From Drosophila miranda (taxonomy: Eukaryota > Arthropoda > Insecta > Diptera > Drosophilidae), in assembly GCF_003369915.1 (NCBI RefSeq), contig NW_022881614.1, positions 7,771,001-7,835,000 of the forward strand: a DNA stretch of 64,000 nucleotides, in the 5' to 3' direction. Under the pieces are notes generated by a model. That model was not told the origin of the DNA and made no database searches. It saw nothing but the letters and a program-made list of their open reading frames with translations. Shown one piece after another: positions 1 through 11,163 of this stretch. The stretch's first letter is position 1; every line of letters begins with the position of its first letter. The position numbers and the translations under genes are program-made.

Positions 1-744
1 CTTTTCTCTTCTCTTTGATCTATCCTCAGGTTGCACATCTTCCACCAAAAGAGAATCATGCTTCATTGATCACGGCATTGCATCCCCAATTCCTCTCGTA
101 GTATTTCCATTTTGTAAATATTCTATGCTGATGTTACAATTATCTTAATTTAAGTTTATTTACGTAAAACAATCAAAATAAATAAGAAAAACGTAGTCGT
201 GTCAGATGCAGTATTTTGCGATTTTTGTTGCAAATTTCTGTAAGAGAACGCATGCAAATTTATATATGATGAGTGTGATTTTATATAAAAGTAACAATCA
301 TACTCAAATTACGCTAATAAGCGTAATGTCATATGTGTCTATACAATACATGTCTGCAGTAAGTACAAAACGTAAGAGGTACAATATTCATTTGAAAAGC
401 GCGGTATTATCGATAACGACATCAGTTCGAAGTAGTTTGTTACGTGACGTGATACGTTACGACATCAACGAGTAGTGCTGCAAAGTGTGTTGAATTATTA
501 ACTTAGTCGTGTTGCAAACCACAAATATCAAAGTGGTTGAATTGTATTTTAATCGATATTTTCAAGTGCAGGCGAAACCATACGTAAAAGGCGCTCCCTT
601 TTAAAGTCAACAACCGTTGAAAATTTAATTTTTTTGCATAACAACATGTAAATCGGAAGTGAGTTCAACCTAATTTGTACTTGATTGCTTGTTTGCTTGA
701 TTAACATTTTTTTCTCTTATAGCGCTAAAATGAAGATAACGAAA
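1..744. other. AT-rich non-coding sequence
   Basis: No convincing coding region is seen on either strand. Open frames are short and A/T-driven. There is no recognisable RNA gene or transposon terminus. It is probably intergenic or intronic DNA. Confidence 0.5.
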
Positions 745-895
745 AGTATAAGAATTCCTATGAAAGGATTTCCTTTTTTTTAAGTTAGTATAAGAATTCC
801 TATGAAAGGATCTCCTTATTTTTATGTTAGTATAAAAATTCCTATGAAAGGATCTCCTTATTTTTATGTTAGTATAAGAATTCCTATGAAAGGAA
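745..895. repeat. 42-bp tandem repeat, about 3.6 units
   Basis: Units begin with AGTATA at 745, 787, 829 and 871, giving a constant 42-bp period. Each unit carries GAATTCCTATGAAAGGAT followed by a T-rich spacer. Units differ by only a few substitutions, so the expansion is local and fairly recent. No coding potential is seen. Confidence 0.85.
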
Positions 896-1024
896 ATAAA
901 AAGTTTGTTTTTTTGTTATACACATTTTTTTTTTTTTTAGTTATAAATGTTTGATTAATATTGAAATGTAACGTATTTTATTTGTGTAAAAGTCTGTGGT
1001 GCTTAGGGTTCTGTGCAGGAATAG

Positions 1025-1160
1025 TGAACAACTGAGCAAGTCAGCAACTGAGCAAGTGAGCAATTGAGCAACTGAGCAAGTGAACAACTGAGCAAGTGAA
1101 CAAGTGAGTAACTGAGCAATCTAAGAGAGCAAGTGAGCAAGTGAGCAATATGAGTGAGTT
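1025..1160. repeat. Degenerate 8-bp tandem repeat (GAGCAAxT)
   Basis: About 16 imperfect units of GAGCAACT, GAGCAAGT or GAACAAGT run through this stretch. It is a minisatellite-like simple repeat with no gene evidence. The sequence from 1161 to 2411 holds short open frames and CT-rich tracts but nothing I can assign. Confidence 0.75.
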
Positions 1161-2411
1161 GACTCACTTACTAAAAAAGAACAAGTGAACATGTTCACCA
1201 AAATGAGCAATGTTTACCCAACACTAGTGTGTGGGCTAGAAATGTGTCTGCCTGTCTGGGCACAGGGCTTCGACGGTACGGCTATGTTTTGCTTTGTTTG
1301 TTTTGGCATTTGCTCTCTGCCATTTCGAATCGTTCTCGACTGGAAGAAGCATGCGAAGGACATGATGAGGCCTCACAGCTGAAATATTTCAACAATTTAT
1401 TAGCTGGAATGTACATACTTTTTTTTTGTCCGGGGAATGTCCAGTAAAAAGTCATTTCTTGTTGGGTTTCTGTTTCTTCTGCCTGGATTCTGTTCTATCC
1501 CCCATATTTTAGACTGCATTACTTCATAGGAAAGAGCTGTCAAGGGCATCCGTAGTTCGTCTTAGGGAGTATCTAATCGAATCATGGTTTTATTGTTGCT
1601 GTTGTATTTATAACGCCGGTTGGTTGGGCAACTGTTTTTCTGCCTTTTTATTCGAGCTTTGTTTACAATCATTTGAAAAGTTCTGTTCTCCTCCATTGAG
1701 TTTTTGTTGTGTGTGGCATTGGACGTATTCCACACCACACTCACTTATCGCCTCCCTCTCTCTCTCTCTCTCGGGTGCCCCTTTTTTGTGAATTCATTTT
1801 CGCACTTATGTACGAAACCCCCAACATGATATAAAATGTATTCGCAGAGAAATGTGTGCGCTATATATGTACATATATGTAAGTACCTATATGGGGTGCA
1901 GCGAAAATATAAAATGAAATTGTTTTGCCATTTTGAAATTGTTATCACCCCACGGAGAGAAGAGAGAGAATAACGGGGGTATTATCTCAATTTTACACAT
2001 AATTCACAACGAATATAGTACATTTATAGTATAGTTTGTAGTATGTATTCCGGAACGAGATTCATTGAAAGTCTTTGACTCTACTTGCAGAAATCGAATT
2101 GGGTACAAAATGTATCGTGGAAATGGAAAAACAACAGACGATATTGCAGAATCCACCACCATTGGAGAAAATCGAAAGGTAAAATATACCAATAAAACTT
2201 TATCAGGCATGCTCTAATAAGTAATATAATCAGGCAGGCTCCGTTTTTCATTTACTTTTGCGGATTACGTTTTCAGCCAAAACGTTTCGTTTTCGTTTTA
2301 AGGTGCTCCAGTTTTCACATATTTTTTTTATCGATATGTTTCTTTTTTCATCGTTTCTGGCAAACAAAAACAGCTGACCTGGCTGCTTTGTAAAAATACA
2401 GCGTGATTAAA

Positions 2412-2990
2412 ATGCCTTTTATTTTTTCAATTGCTTGTTTTGAAGCAAAACGATTGCAGAAATTACGTGATCTAAGAAGATCTAGACATCTTAGATGCAA
2501 CACTTGTGTATTTATCATGTCTGACGAACTGTGAGTAACAGCATGCGTATTGAAAATTAAATTGCTAATGGTAAAGCTTTCAGATTTGTGAAGTCATTTC
2601 GGATCGACAAAAAAACTTTCAAAATGATTTTGGAGAAAGTTCAACCCCATTTAGGTGTTACCAGGAAGTTATCTCCCTCTACGCAATTGGCTTCAGTAAT
2701 GCGATATCTCGCCACTGGCTGCTACCAGTGGGCAGTTGCCAAAGACCACCATATAAACATTGGACGCAGTACATTTGGAAAGATTCTTCACAAACTTATT
2801 CCGTTGATGGACAGGCTGTTATGTGTTGAGTTCATTTCGTTGCAGATGAATAATCATCAATTGCAACAATCATATGAATATTTCTATCGAAACTTTAAAT
2901 TGCCTCGAATTGGTGCCTGTGTGGATGGAACTCACATCAGAATACTAAAGCCTGTACAAAACCACTCCGTGTTCTATCTAGTTTTAACTA
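2412..2990 (+). pseudogene. PIF/Harbinger-type transposase remnant with one intron
   Basis: Exon 1 (2412-2530) starts at an ATG and ends at a GTGAGT donor. A 53-bp intron ends in CTTTCAG and exon 2 begins at 2584; the frame continues across the junction. Exon 2 carries the N-terminal half of a HARBI1-like DDE nuclease (DDE_Tnp_4 family), including CVDGTHI around 2929-2949, whose Asp matches the first catalytic residue. Similarity stops near 2975, just before an ATA microsatellite. The other two acidic catalytic residues and the C-terminal half are missing. It is therefore a truncated copy that cannot encode a complete nuclease. No terminal inverted repeats were found, and the companion Myb-like gene is absent. 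Confidence 0.7.
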
Positions 2991-4083
2991 TTTATATAAT
3001 AATAATAATAATAATAATCTCTACTGGAAATGCAAAAGCGACACACCACCAGCCCCACCACAGCCCAGCAGTTGGCAGCAGCATAGTTTGTTTTTATGGC
3101 CAGGCTTGTCAGTCAGTCAGCCAGCCAGCCAGGCTGTTGGAGTCGGCGGATTTATGGCTAGGGGTCTGAAAGTGTTTCTGCCGGGCTCCGCTCTGGCCAA
3201 ATGAGACAAACGTGTTTCAAATACGAAAAAGCCCTGACAAAATGGTTAGCTGCGGGCTAGCTCGCACTTTTGGCTTTGCAGAAAGTGAAACATTTCCCAC
3301 AAGTCCCATAAGTCATAATCGACAACACCTTGACGATTTCAACGATTTGTCGACGAATTACTGTTCGTTCTAGCAAGTGGTTTTACTCGTAGCTTGCCTC
3401 ACGTGAGAGGCTGCCAGTAATTGGAGACAATTTCAGATGGATGTCAAACTGTCTCATCGGAAAGCCACAAAAAAGTAACAAAATCAATGGAAGGTTTCCC
3501 AGTACAGTAGTTGATCCATATGTATTCAATATTTAATGATATCAACAACTTAATCTATTTGACAATGGCGATTCAGATTAGTAATCGCTTCGAAATCCAC
3601 TTTTATGTTTCATGGAATAAGTCAAAACATCATTTCGATTAAATCATTTTAAATTCAGATTTATTATGTCATTCGCTGTCGATGCACATGCCGAGTGGAA
3701 AGAGATGCTCCCTGTACGTTAAAGGCATCAAGAATTGGTAATCATTTGGGAGCACATTTGAAGGTTTCGTGGAATAAATTTAAATTGGTCCAAGACTTGT
3801 GCGTGTGGAAATGGACTGTCCATTAAGAGAGCCCTTCAAAACGTATTCTAGAGTTCAATGTCGTCGCGAAAGAGAGAGGAATGATTTGGATGATTCTCAC
3901 ACTTAACCACTGATGGCCCTGGCGGCGCATGCGCACCCAAGTGGAAGAGCCAGGGCAACGAGATCAGCGAGAGAAAATCGAATAGTCAAAGCGGAAGGTG
4001 CAGAAAATGGCAATCGCGCACTAATCACCTCTGAATGGTGGATGGGTGATGGCTGGGGTTGGGACTCGGGTGCGTTTACTTAC
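2991..4083. other. Non-coding stretch beside the Harbinger remnant
   Basis: It begins with an ATA microsatellite (about 2996-3018), followed by CAGC-rich sequence, then ordinary non-coding DNA. No exon is supported on either strand. If the inversion proposed for the CUB/LDLa gene is real, one breakpoint should lie here or further left. Confidence 0.4.
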
Positions 4084-4474
4084 GATGTTCAGGGGACAGG
4101 TACGTCCCACCCGGGGTGTCGTCATGGCCTTCGTTGTGTTGAGGCGGTCCATCGGCGTGGACGCGGAGATTTCCGTCAGGCCACCTGTATTGGGTGTCCG
4201 CCGTGGCCTGGCTGTGCTGCTGGCCGCGGGCATGATGCTCGACGATGGAGCGCCGCCGTCCGGCTGAGTGTGCCGTAGCTTGGGCAGAATGAGGCGCACT
4301 ATGAAGCCGTAGTTGGGCGGGGCACTCAGTATGCGGGAGCAGGAGGGGTGCTCGGCGCCATAGGTGCCCGGCTTCAGTTCGATTTTGAGGCTGGACTCCT
4401 TGCCATCGCTCTCGATGAAGTGCTCCTGCTGGGCGCTGCACAGCGGCTTGAATGTCGGATGCGATAGCAGATCC
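4084..4474 (-). CDS. CUB-like domain exon of a secreted/membrane protein (exon 3 of the split gene)
   Basis: The exon has an acceptor ending CCGTTTCAG (AG at 4475-4476) and a strong GTAAGT donor just below 4084. It is open for 130 codons in one frame. The translation carries a CUB-like half with paired cysteines (PLCSAQQEHF, HPSCSRIL), then a hydrophobic strand (YGFIVRLILPKL), then a Ser/Thr/Pro-rich linker ending in TCPLNI. It starts needing two bases from the previous exon and ends on a whole codon. Those phases fit the exon at 5371-5531 upstream and the plus-strand exon at 39308-39507 downstream. CUB domains bind proteins extracellularly. The exact gene is not recognised. Confidence 0.65.
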
Positions 4475-5370
4475 CTGAAACGGAGAGGGAGAGAGGCATG
4501 GGATGAGTCTCTTTTGTTTGGTAAATAGAAGAGACGCCTTGAGCGCGAATTTGCAACAGACTGTTAATTCCTAGAGCATATATCACGATATATGTATGTA
4601 TGGATGGTGCATACATATGCGGGGCCGGAATGGAATGGAGAGGGACTGTCGGGCCCACAAACTGTTTTCATTTGCATGCAACAGCATAACGAAAGCGAGA
4701 AAAAACCGCTTCGAATGCAGACATCATCCGCGAGCTGCCAATCAATAAATAACTCGCAGGTTGGCAAAAATAAAACCAAAATAAATCAAATAAAAACTCC
4801 ACTCCATGTGACAACTCCAAAAATAGAAATTTTGTGTGAATTGAAAATGGAAATGAATATGGAAATGAAAATGAATTGTGGTGAAAGATGTGTTTATAAT
4901 GCTCTCATTCACGTACGAACATGTTTCTGTTTAACGAAACTAAAATTCAATTAATTTGAATGGATTCCACTCGTGCACTAATTGAATAACTGCCTTGCCT
5001 ACTGGAGGCCCAGGGCAGGCGCGGAGCATAGTGTTCGCCTCCCCTGTTCAATTATTTTGCACTCGTATTCGAAGATTCGCACAGATACACACACACTCTA
5101 CGCATACTAAATACCACAATTAATAATACACAAATACAGAAATACAGTGGATAGTGGATAGTGGATATGGTTGGGGCTTGTGATAAACGCGAAATATCTC
5201 TCGATTCGTGTAGGAAAACTACTCTGAATACAGACATCTCTGTATGTATGCATACATACTAACATGTGTACATACATATGTGTACATATTCTGGGTCACT
5301 GACTGCACCACATTCGTTATTATTATATAATTACTGCTTTTGCTGTTGCTGCAACAGCCTTATTGTTTAC

Positions 5371-5531
5371 TGTTGACTCGCCTCGTTGCCGGGAAATTGC
5401 GCCACACACTGCCGCCCGGCATTCGAGTATTGCGAACCATTTAAAATTGGCAGGCAGCTCGAGTACGAGTGCAAGTATCTGCGTCCGCCCGTGGAAATTG
5501 CTGCATCCACCGGCCCACCGCCCGCCGGGGT
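5371..5531 (-). CDS. Probable upstream exon of the CUB-like gene (exon 2)
   Basis: This is open in one minus-strand frame between an acceptor ending CACACTCAG and a GTAAAC donor. It encodes a Gly-rich stretch followed by YSSCLPILNGSQY and GRQCVAQFPGNEASQ, with the paired cysteines expected of an extracellular domain. It ends with two bases of a codon, exactly what the exon at 4084-4474 needs, and the joined reading is smooth. The start is less certain. The signal-peptide exon at 30180-30330 leaves one base, so either another acceptor or another small exon lies between. This is a prediction from splice signals and phase only. Confidence 0.45.
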
Positions 5532-6974
5532 CTGAGTGTGCAATTTCCCAGCTTATTCCCATTCCGAACTTGACATTAATAGTCAAGTGGCGGCCCTGCC
5601 CTGCACGTGCGGGACTTACAATCAGCCTTTGAGCGCAAACCCGAAAAAGCACTCCAAACTGTCATCAGCGTGTCGTTAATTATAGTATTTGCACAGTTTT
5701 ACAGGGTAATTGTTGCGCTAAAGATTGACAAGTGCTTGGAAGGGAGTCATTCCGCAGATATCAACAGATGCTGATCAGGAATGTAGGCACACATAGGTAT
5801 GTACATGTATTTAATAGGGAAAATGCTTCGTTCTTGTATGAGAGAAATTGTAACAGCACTCGATACTGGAATGAAAAGCAAAGAACCATTGAATAGGTGT
5901 ATGTTTTTGATAGTACTTTGATCTTTCCTACATCGATCACCTTTTAGTTAGCTATTCTCATCATTCCATCCATCATTCAGAGGCAAAGGCAAACGCATTG
6001 TGGCACTCAGCTATGGCCGCACAATTAGCCGTAATTGTTGTAGAGCCCAGATGCCATTGGAAGCGCATAACGAACAACAAGCCTGGCATAGCATACAGTT
6101 AAGTAATGATAAAGGTTTGTTTGACGACTAACAGAGGGCTGTAAAATTCAATCTAATGCCACTGAGCGCCCCTGCTAATTGGGTTAAAAGCACACGCACT
6201 CGCACAACACATATATCTACACACTATACGGGAGTGTACGGGAGTGTACGGGAGTATACGGGAGTGTACGAGTATGTGGATGAGTTTACAAGTTAAATTA
6301 ATGTTGCTGGTTCCGTGCCGGCCACAGATGGGCAGAAGCGAGGCATTAGGGTTAATTTGGAATGGAACTGGTGAATGGATTGGGGATTCGGGGAGCACTG
6401 TTTATACAGAAATCCGTTTACAATTCAGGCTAGCAAGCCAAGCAGCCAGGCAGCCAGATAGGAAAGGGACATAAACTATAGGTTTCACTCAGATTTTCCA
6501 CAAAATGTGCCGTTAATAATTTGTCCACGTTTTCAGAGCAGAACCGAATAGTTTTTTGGGAAAGCAGAAAGCCGAATGAATGAATGAATGAATACTATGA
6601 ATGCTTTTCTAGGGAAAGTCAGAGTCAGAGCACCGGCTGAGAAGTATCTTTGAACTTGGCCAAGCCATGTCCGGAGTTAGAGCCAACAAGGCAAAAAGCT
6701 CGGCACTACGTTTTGGGCAAGGTCAGGTAAGAGACGATGGAGATACAGATACAGATACTCGTACTCGTATAGAAAACAATTCACAGAAAATGGTTGTACG
6801 CCCAAAAAGATACATTGTATCTGCTGCCAGTTGTGTATCTTTGGCAGCTGTACGAGTACATGCCAGTGGGTATGGGTAGCAATGTGCTGGCGATTATTTG
6901 TGTGTAGGTCAAGCAGCAGCCACTTCCATTTGAAAAGGGCGCATTCAAATGCGTAGTAAGTTGATGTACGTACA
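5532..6974. other. Intronic or intergenic DNA with short tandem repeats
   Basis: Contains a 10-bp repeat TACGGGAGTG (about 6229-6270) and a GAAT microsatellite (about 6575-6595). A short open frame from 6667 ends near a GTAAGA donor-like site at 6727 but has no recognisable domain. No gene is supported. It would be intron of the CUB-like gene if the exons at 5.4 and 30.2 kb belong together. Confidence 0.4.
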
Positions 6975-6978
6975 TATA

Positions 6979-7313
6979 TGTAAGAAGAAGTTGGCCAGCT
7001 GGCCTATTGAGGGGGCAGCGGAGATAAGCAACAGCAGTAATAACAGCAGCAGAGGAACAGCTGATTAGCAGCAACAGCAGTAGTAACAGCAGCAGCAACA
7101 GCAGTAGTAACAGCAGCAGATCAACAGCGGACAGAGAAGAAGAGGAACCGAGCGAAGCAGTGAAAGGGAGAGAACAGCAGCATACGGACGCGACTCAAGC
7201 AGCAGCAGAAAATCAGCAGAAATAAGCCGTAACATTAAGAACTTTTGTAAGCACACATACCAGGCCACCGCGATAATAATACGAATAAACAATACTCTAA
7301 ATAATATCTTACA
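6979..7313 (+). repeat. 5' LTR of gypsy element 1
   Basis: A 335-bp repeat starting TGTAAGAAG and ending CTTACA, matched by 18661-18995 in the same orientation. About four mismatches were seen by eye, for example GAAGTTGG versus GGAGTGGG near the start. It is flanked by TATA at 6975-6978, which recurs at 18996-18999 as a 4-bp target-site duplication. The LTR is CAG-rich. Sequence after its end (TTTGGGGGCTC) would hold the primer-binding site. Confidence 0.9.
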
Positions 7314-7565
7314 TTTGGGGGCTCAACCAGTAGCGTACTGCCTGTGTAAAGTGGAAAAAATCAAAAATTGTGTGTCTCATGTCTCAGAAGCCGGCAGCAG
7401 ACGAAGCGAGACGGAAAAGCAAAAATTCGGTGCAAAAAAAACTGCGCATTAGACTCTCAGAAGCCGCAAGCAGAGGAAGCGAGACAGCGAGGGGGTGAAA
7501 AGAACCGAGAAAAAAGGGTTGTTTCAAGCCGGCTGCCCACAAGAGTATTGCGCAGTAGAATTATA

Positions 7566-10500
7566 ATGGAAAATACAAGTGGACCACCAGCCGGGAATAT
7601 GCAGCAAAACGCGAACGAGGAAGCGATGAGGTCAACACTCCTAGAAGAAAACACACAGACGCTCCAACAGCTGGTTCAACTGCTCTCGATGAAAATAAAT
7701 GCTGATGAAATAGACAAGAAAAATGATGCAAAGCTGGTAGTGGAAAATTTTGCCAAAATTATTCCAGAATTCAACGGAGAAAATATGTCGGTACAGCAGT
7801 GGTTTATTAACTTCGAGCTAAGCGCTGAAGCATACGGACTAAATGACAAACAAAAATACGTGCAAGCCCGAGCAAAAATGACAGGTACAGCCGCTCTTTT
7901 TCTCGAGTCCACAGCAGTGTATGAGTACGGCCAATTGCGTCACCAACTTTTACAGGAGTTTGAGTGTGAGCGTTTATGCAGTGCGCAAATTCACAATCAA
8001 CTGCCTATGCGAGTGAAGATGGCCGGCGAAAGTTTTCACGAATATATACTACAGATGAAACGCATTGCTGCACGTGGGACAACAGACACGGAGTCGGTGA
8101 TTCGATACATCGTCGACGGACTGAATTTAAAAATGGATTATAAGTACACCTTGTATGGATGCAGCTCATACAAGCAGCTGCGAGAGAAGTACGAAATCTA
8201 CGAAAGAACGCTCGCGGTTGATGGGGGTTTGGCCCCAAAACAAAAAGACTCACAGCCGTTCGGAAAGAAGTCCAATTTCACCAAATATGAAAGGAAGCAA
8301 CACTGCTACAATTGTGGATCCCAGGAGCATCTACGCAAGGATTGCCGAGCTGCATTAAAGTGTTCCCGCTGCAATCAGACTGGACACATGTCTAAGGATT
8401 GCCCGAGTGCTGCTGCCATAAACGTTGCATACGAAGAAAAACGCCTGAAGTCTCTTAAAATTAACGACGTGCAAGTCAAGGGGCTCATAGACACCGGTGC
8501 AGATGTTTCCCTATTAAAGATGTCAGTGTTCGGCAAAATGAGTGGTATCCATCTGCAAGACAGTTCGTCAACTTTGAGGGGACTTGGAAACAACATCACA
8601 CGCTCCGCTGGGCAGTTTACGGCAAAAGTGGAGATCGACGGAATGCGACTGGCACACAAATTCCTTGTGGTGGCCGATCATGCCGTCGGATGCGAATTGT
8701 TGCTGGGACACGACTTTATATCCAAGTTCACAATGACATCAACCCCAGGAGGATATAAGTTTTCTCCACTGCCGGGGGAGGAAACTGAGGACACCAAACA
8801 GATAAGTATTTACAACGTGGTCGAAGCAAATACTGACATAAACATTCCATCGCAGTTCAGAGATGCCGTCCAATCAATGATTCAGGACTTTACTGAAAAG
8901 AAGCAGACTGCAGTGTGCCCGATCATGCTGAAGATCGTACCGGACGAGAAAATAGCGCCGTTTCGACATTCGCCAAGTCGAGTGGCCATCAGCGAAGCCG
9001 ACGTTGTCAAGCAGCAGATCGATGAATGGGCCAACGCTGGGATAATACGACGCTCATCATCAAATTTCGCCAGTCGGACTGTAATTGTCAAGAAAAAGGA
9101 TGGGAGCAGCCGGGTCTGCGTGGACTATCGTCAGTTGAACAAGATGGTCTTGAAAGATTGCTTTCCCGTTCCAATCGTTGAAGAGGGGCTGGAAAAACTG
9201 GAAAATGCTAAAGTGTTCACCATCATGGACTTGGAAAATGGGTTTTTCTACGTTCCTGTGGAAGAAAGCAGCAAAAAATATACGGCGTTCATAACGAAGG
9301 AAGGCCTCTTTGAGTTCAACCGTGCGCCTTTCGGTTTTTGCAATTCGCCAGCAGTTTTCATCCGTTTTATAAGTTTTGTATTTCAAAACCTTATAAATGA
9401 AAACATTCTTGACCTGTACATTATCGTCCATTTACAGGTCAAGAATGTACAGGTCGTTATACACGATGAAACCGCCGACGAATGCCTGGGAAAGCTGAAG
9501 AAGGTTTTTGATGCAGCAGCTGAATACGGGCTGAAGATGAAGTGGAAGAAGTGCCGATTTCTGCAGTCGACCATTACATTTTTGGGTCATCAAGTTGGAG
9601 GAGGTGAAATCAAGCCTGGATTGGAGAAAACCAAAGCCGTCAGCAAGTTCCCGATGCCGAAAAACATAAAGGCTGTGCAGTCGTTTTTAGGATTAACTGG
9701 GTTTTTCCGTAAATTCATAAGAAACTATTCGCTAATCGCCAAACCACTGACCAATCTGCTGCGAAAAGATGTCCCATTTAAAATGAGTCTGGAGGAGCAG
9801 CAGGCGTTCGCTACGTTAAAGGAAGCATTGGTGAAAGAGCCGGTCTTGAAACTTTATCGCAGGAATGCAAAAACCGAGATACACACTGATGCGTCAAAGG
9901 ACGGGTTTGCAGCGGCGTTGTTACAATGGCACGAAGGACAATTGCATCCGATCTTATTCTGGAGTAAGAAAACCTCGGAGTCTGAAGCACGACAGCATAG
10001 CTATATACAAGAAGCCAAAGCAATTTTCCTAGCGTGCAAAAAATTTCGTCAGTACATACTTGGAACCAACTTTAAGCTCGTAACGGATTGCGCTGCTTTC
10101 AAGCAAACGTTAAGCAAGAAGGACGTTCCGCGGGAGGTAGCCCAATGGGTCCTGTACTTGCAGGACTACGACTTTGAAGTGGAACACAGACCAGGAGAAC
10201 GGCTGAAGCATGTGGATTGCCTGAGTAGGTACCCAATTGATGTCATGATGGTATCTTCGGAAGTCACAGCAAGAATTAAGAAAGCCCAGCAGGAGGATAC
10301 GATGATCAAAGCAGTTTCCGAAATTTTGAAAAGTAAACCATATGAGAACTTTAAGTTGAAAGCTGGTCTCGTATACAAAATGGTGCAAGGCACGGACTTG
10401 CTGGCAATACCGAAGTCATTAGAAAAAGAAATAATAACCGACGCTCACAATGCAGGACACTTTGCCGCTCAAAAAACAATGCATACCGTACAGCAGAGCT

Positions 10501-10904
10501 ATTGGATTCCACATCTGGAAGGAAAAGTAATGCAGATCATAGGAAACTGTATGAAATGTATAATCTACAACAAAAAGCTTGGCAAAAAAGAGGGATTTCT
10601 GCATCAAATTGACAAAGGATCACAGCCGCTGTATACTATACACGTGGATCACCTTGGGCCTATGGATGCTACTTCAAAGCAGTACAAGTACATCTTCGCA
10701 ATGGTTGATAGCTTCAGTAAGTTCGTATGGATGTATCCCACAAAAACAACAGGAGCAGACGAAGTTCTCAAGAAGTTAAGGGAGTGGTCGGATGTATTTG
10801 GTAATCCGGCACGCATAGTAAGCGATCGTGGAGCAGCATTTACATCTTCAAGCTTTGAGGAGTTTGTCAAGGAAAAGAACATCGAACATGTTAAAGTTAT
10901 TTTA
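7566..10904 (+). pseudogene. Ty3/gypsy gag-pol, first part (element 1)
   Basis: One long open frame; the likely start is the ATG at 7566 in MENTSGPPAG. Domains in order: Gag; two CCHC knuckles (CYNCGSQEHLRKDC and CSRCNQTGHMSKDC); aspartic protease (LIDTGADVSLL); reverse transcriptase; RNase H (EIHTDASKDG); and integrase with its HHCC finger (HNAGHFAAQ ... CMKC) and first core motifs (HVDHLGPMD, VSDRGAAF). The RT YxDD box is destroyed: after LDLY the frame runs through a hairpin-like insertion (9404-9447). Integrase stops after EHVKV near 10900, where a copia-like LTR begins. The C-terminal tail resumes at about 18232. The element cannot be autonomous. Confidence 0.9.
9404..9447. repeat. 15-bp perfect inverted repeat replacing the RT active-site box
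   Basis: CATTCTTGACCTGTA (9404-9418) is followed by a 14-base loop and its exact reverse complement TACAGGTCAAGAATG (9433-9447). TACAGGTC then recurs directly at 9448-9455. Read on the minus strand, the loop encodes Met-Asp-Asp, as expected of a YMDD box, but in the wrong orientation. The reading frame is kept. Confidence 0.85.
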
Positions 10905-11092
10905 TTTGTAAGACAGCGGAAGATTAGTATACAGAATTATATGTGCTTCCGAGTAACATACGCAAGAGACCGACGCCGAAAGAAGAATATCGATATGAGA
11001 ACATCGATATGAGAACATCGATATGCAGCAGGGCACATGCGCAGTGTTGTTAGAAGTCAATATCTAATTATCGTGGCGGTCACTTTGAACAT
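10905..11092 (-). repeat. 3' LTR of the copia-like element (approximate limits)
   Basis: On the minus strand a purine run (GAGGAGGAA) follows the pol stop and is followed by TGTTCAAAGTG, a plausible LTR start. The LTR then runs through a GTTCTCATATCGAT repeat and ends near CTGTCTTACA before gypsy integrase sequence resumes. About 105 bp of it (10942-11047) recur at 14207-14312. Exact ends and the 5-bp TSD could not be fixed. Confidence 0.6.
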
Positions 11093-11163
11093 TCCTCCTC
11101 AACACAACGCATGTTTACAAACTTTAAATATTCTTAACTTATATTCAATAACATGTCAAGCAC

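Noticed and set aside
3913-4278. Plus-strand frame of 121 codons
   Set aside because: Antisense to the CUB-like exon with its good splice sites; no domain.
6667-6879. Short frame beginning MSGVRANKAKSSALRF with a GTAAGA donor-like site
   Set aside because: No partner exon or domain; insufficient evidence for an exon.
7000-7140. CAG-rich sequence that could be taken for a host polyglutamine region
   Set aside because: It lies inside the gypsy LTR, repeated exactly near 18690-18830.
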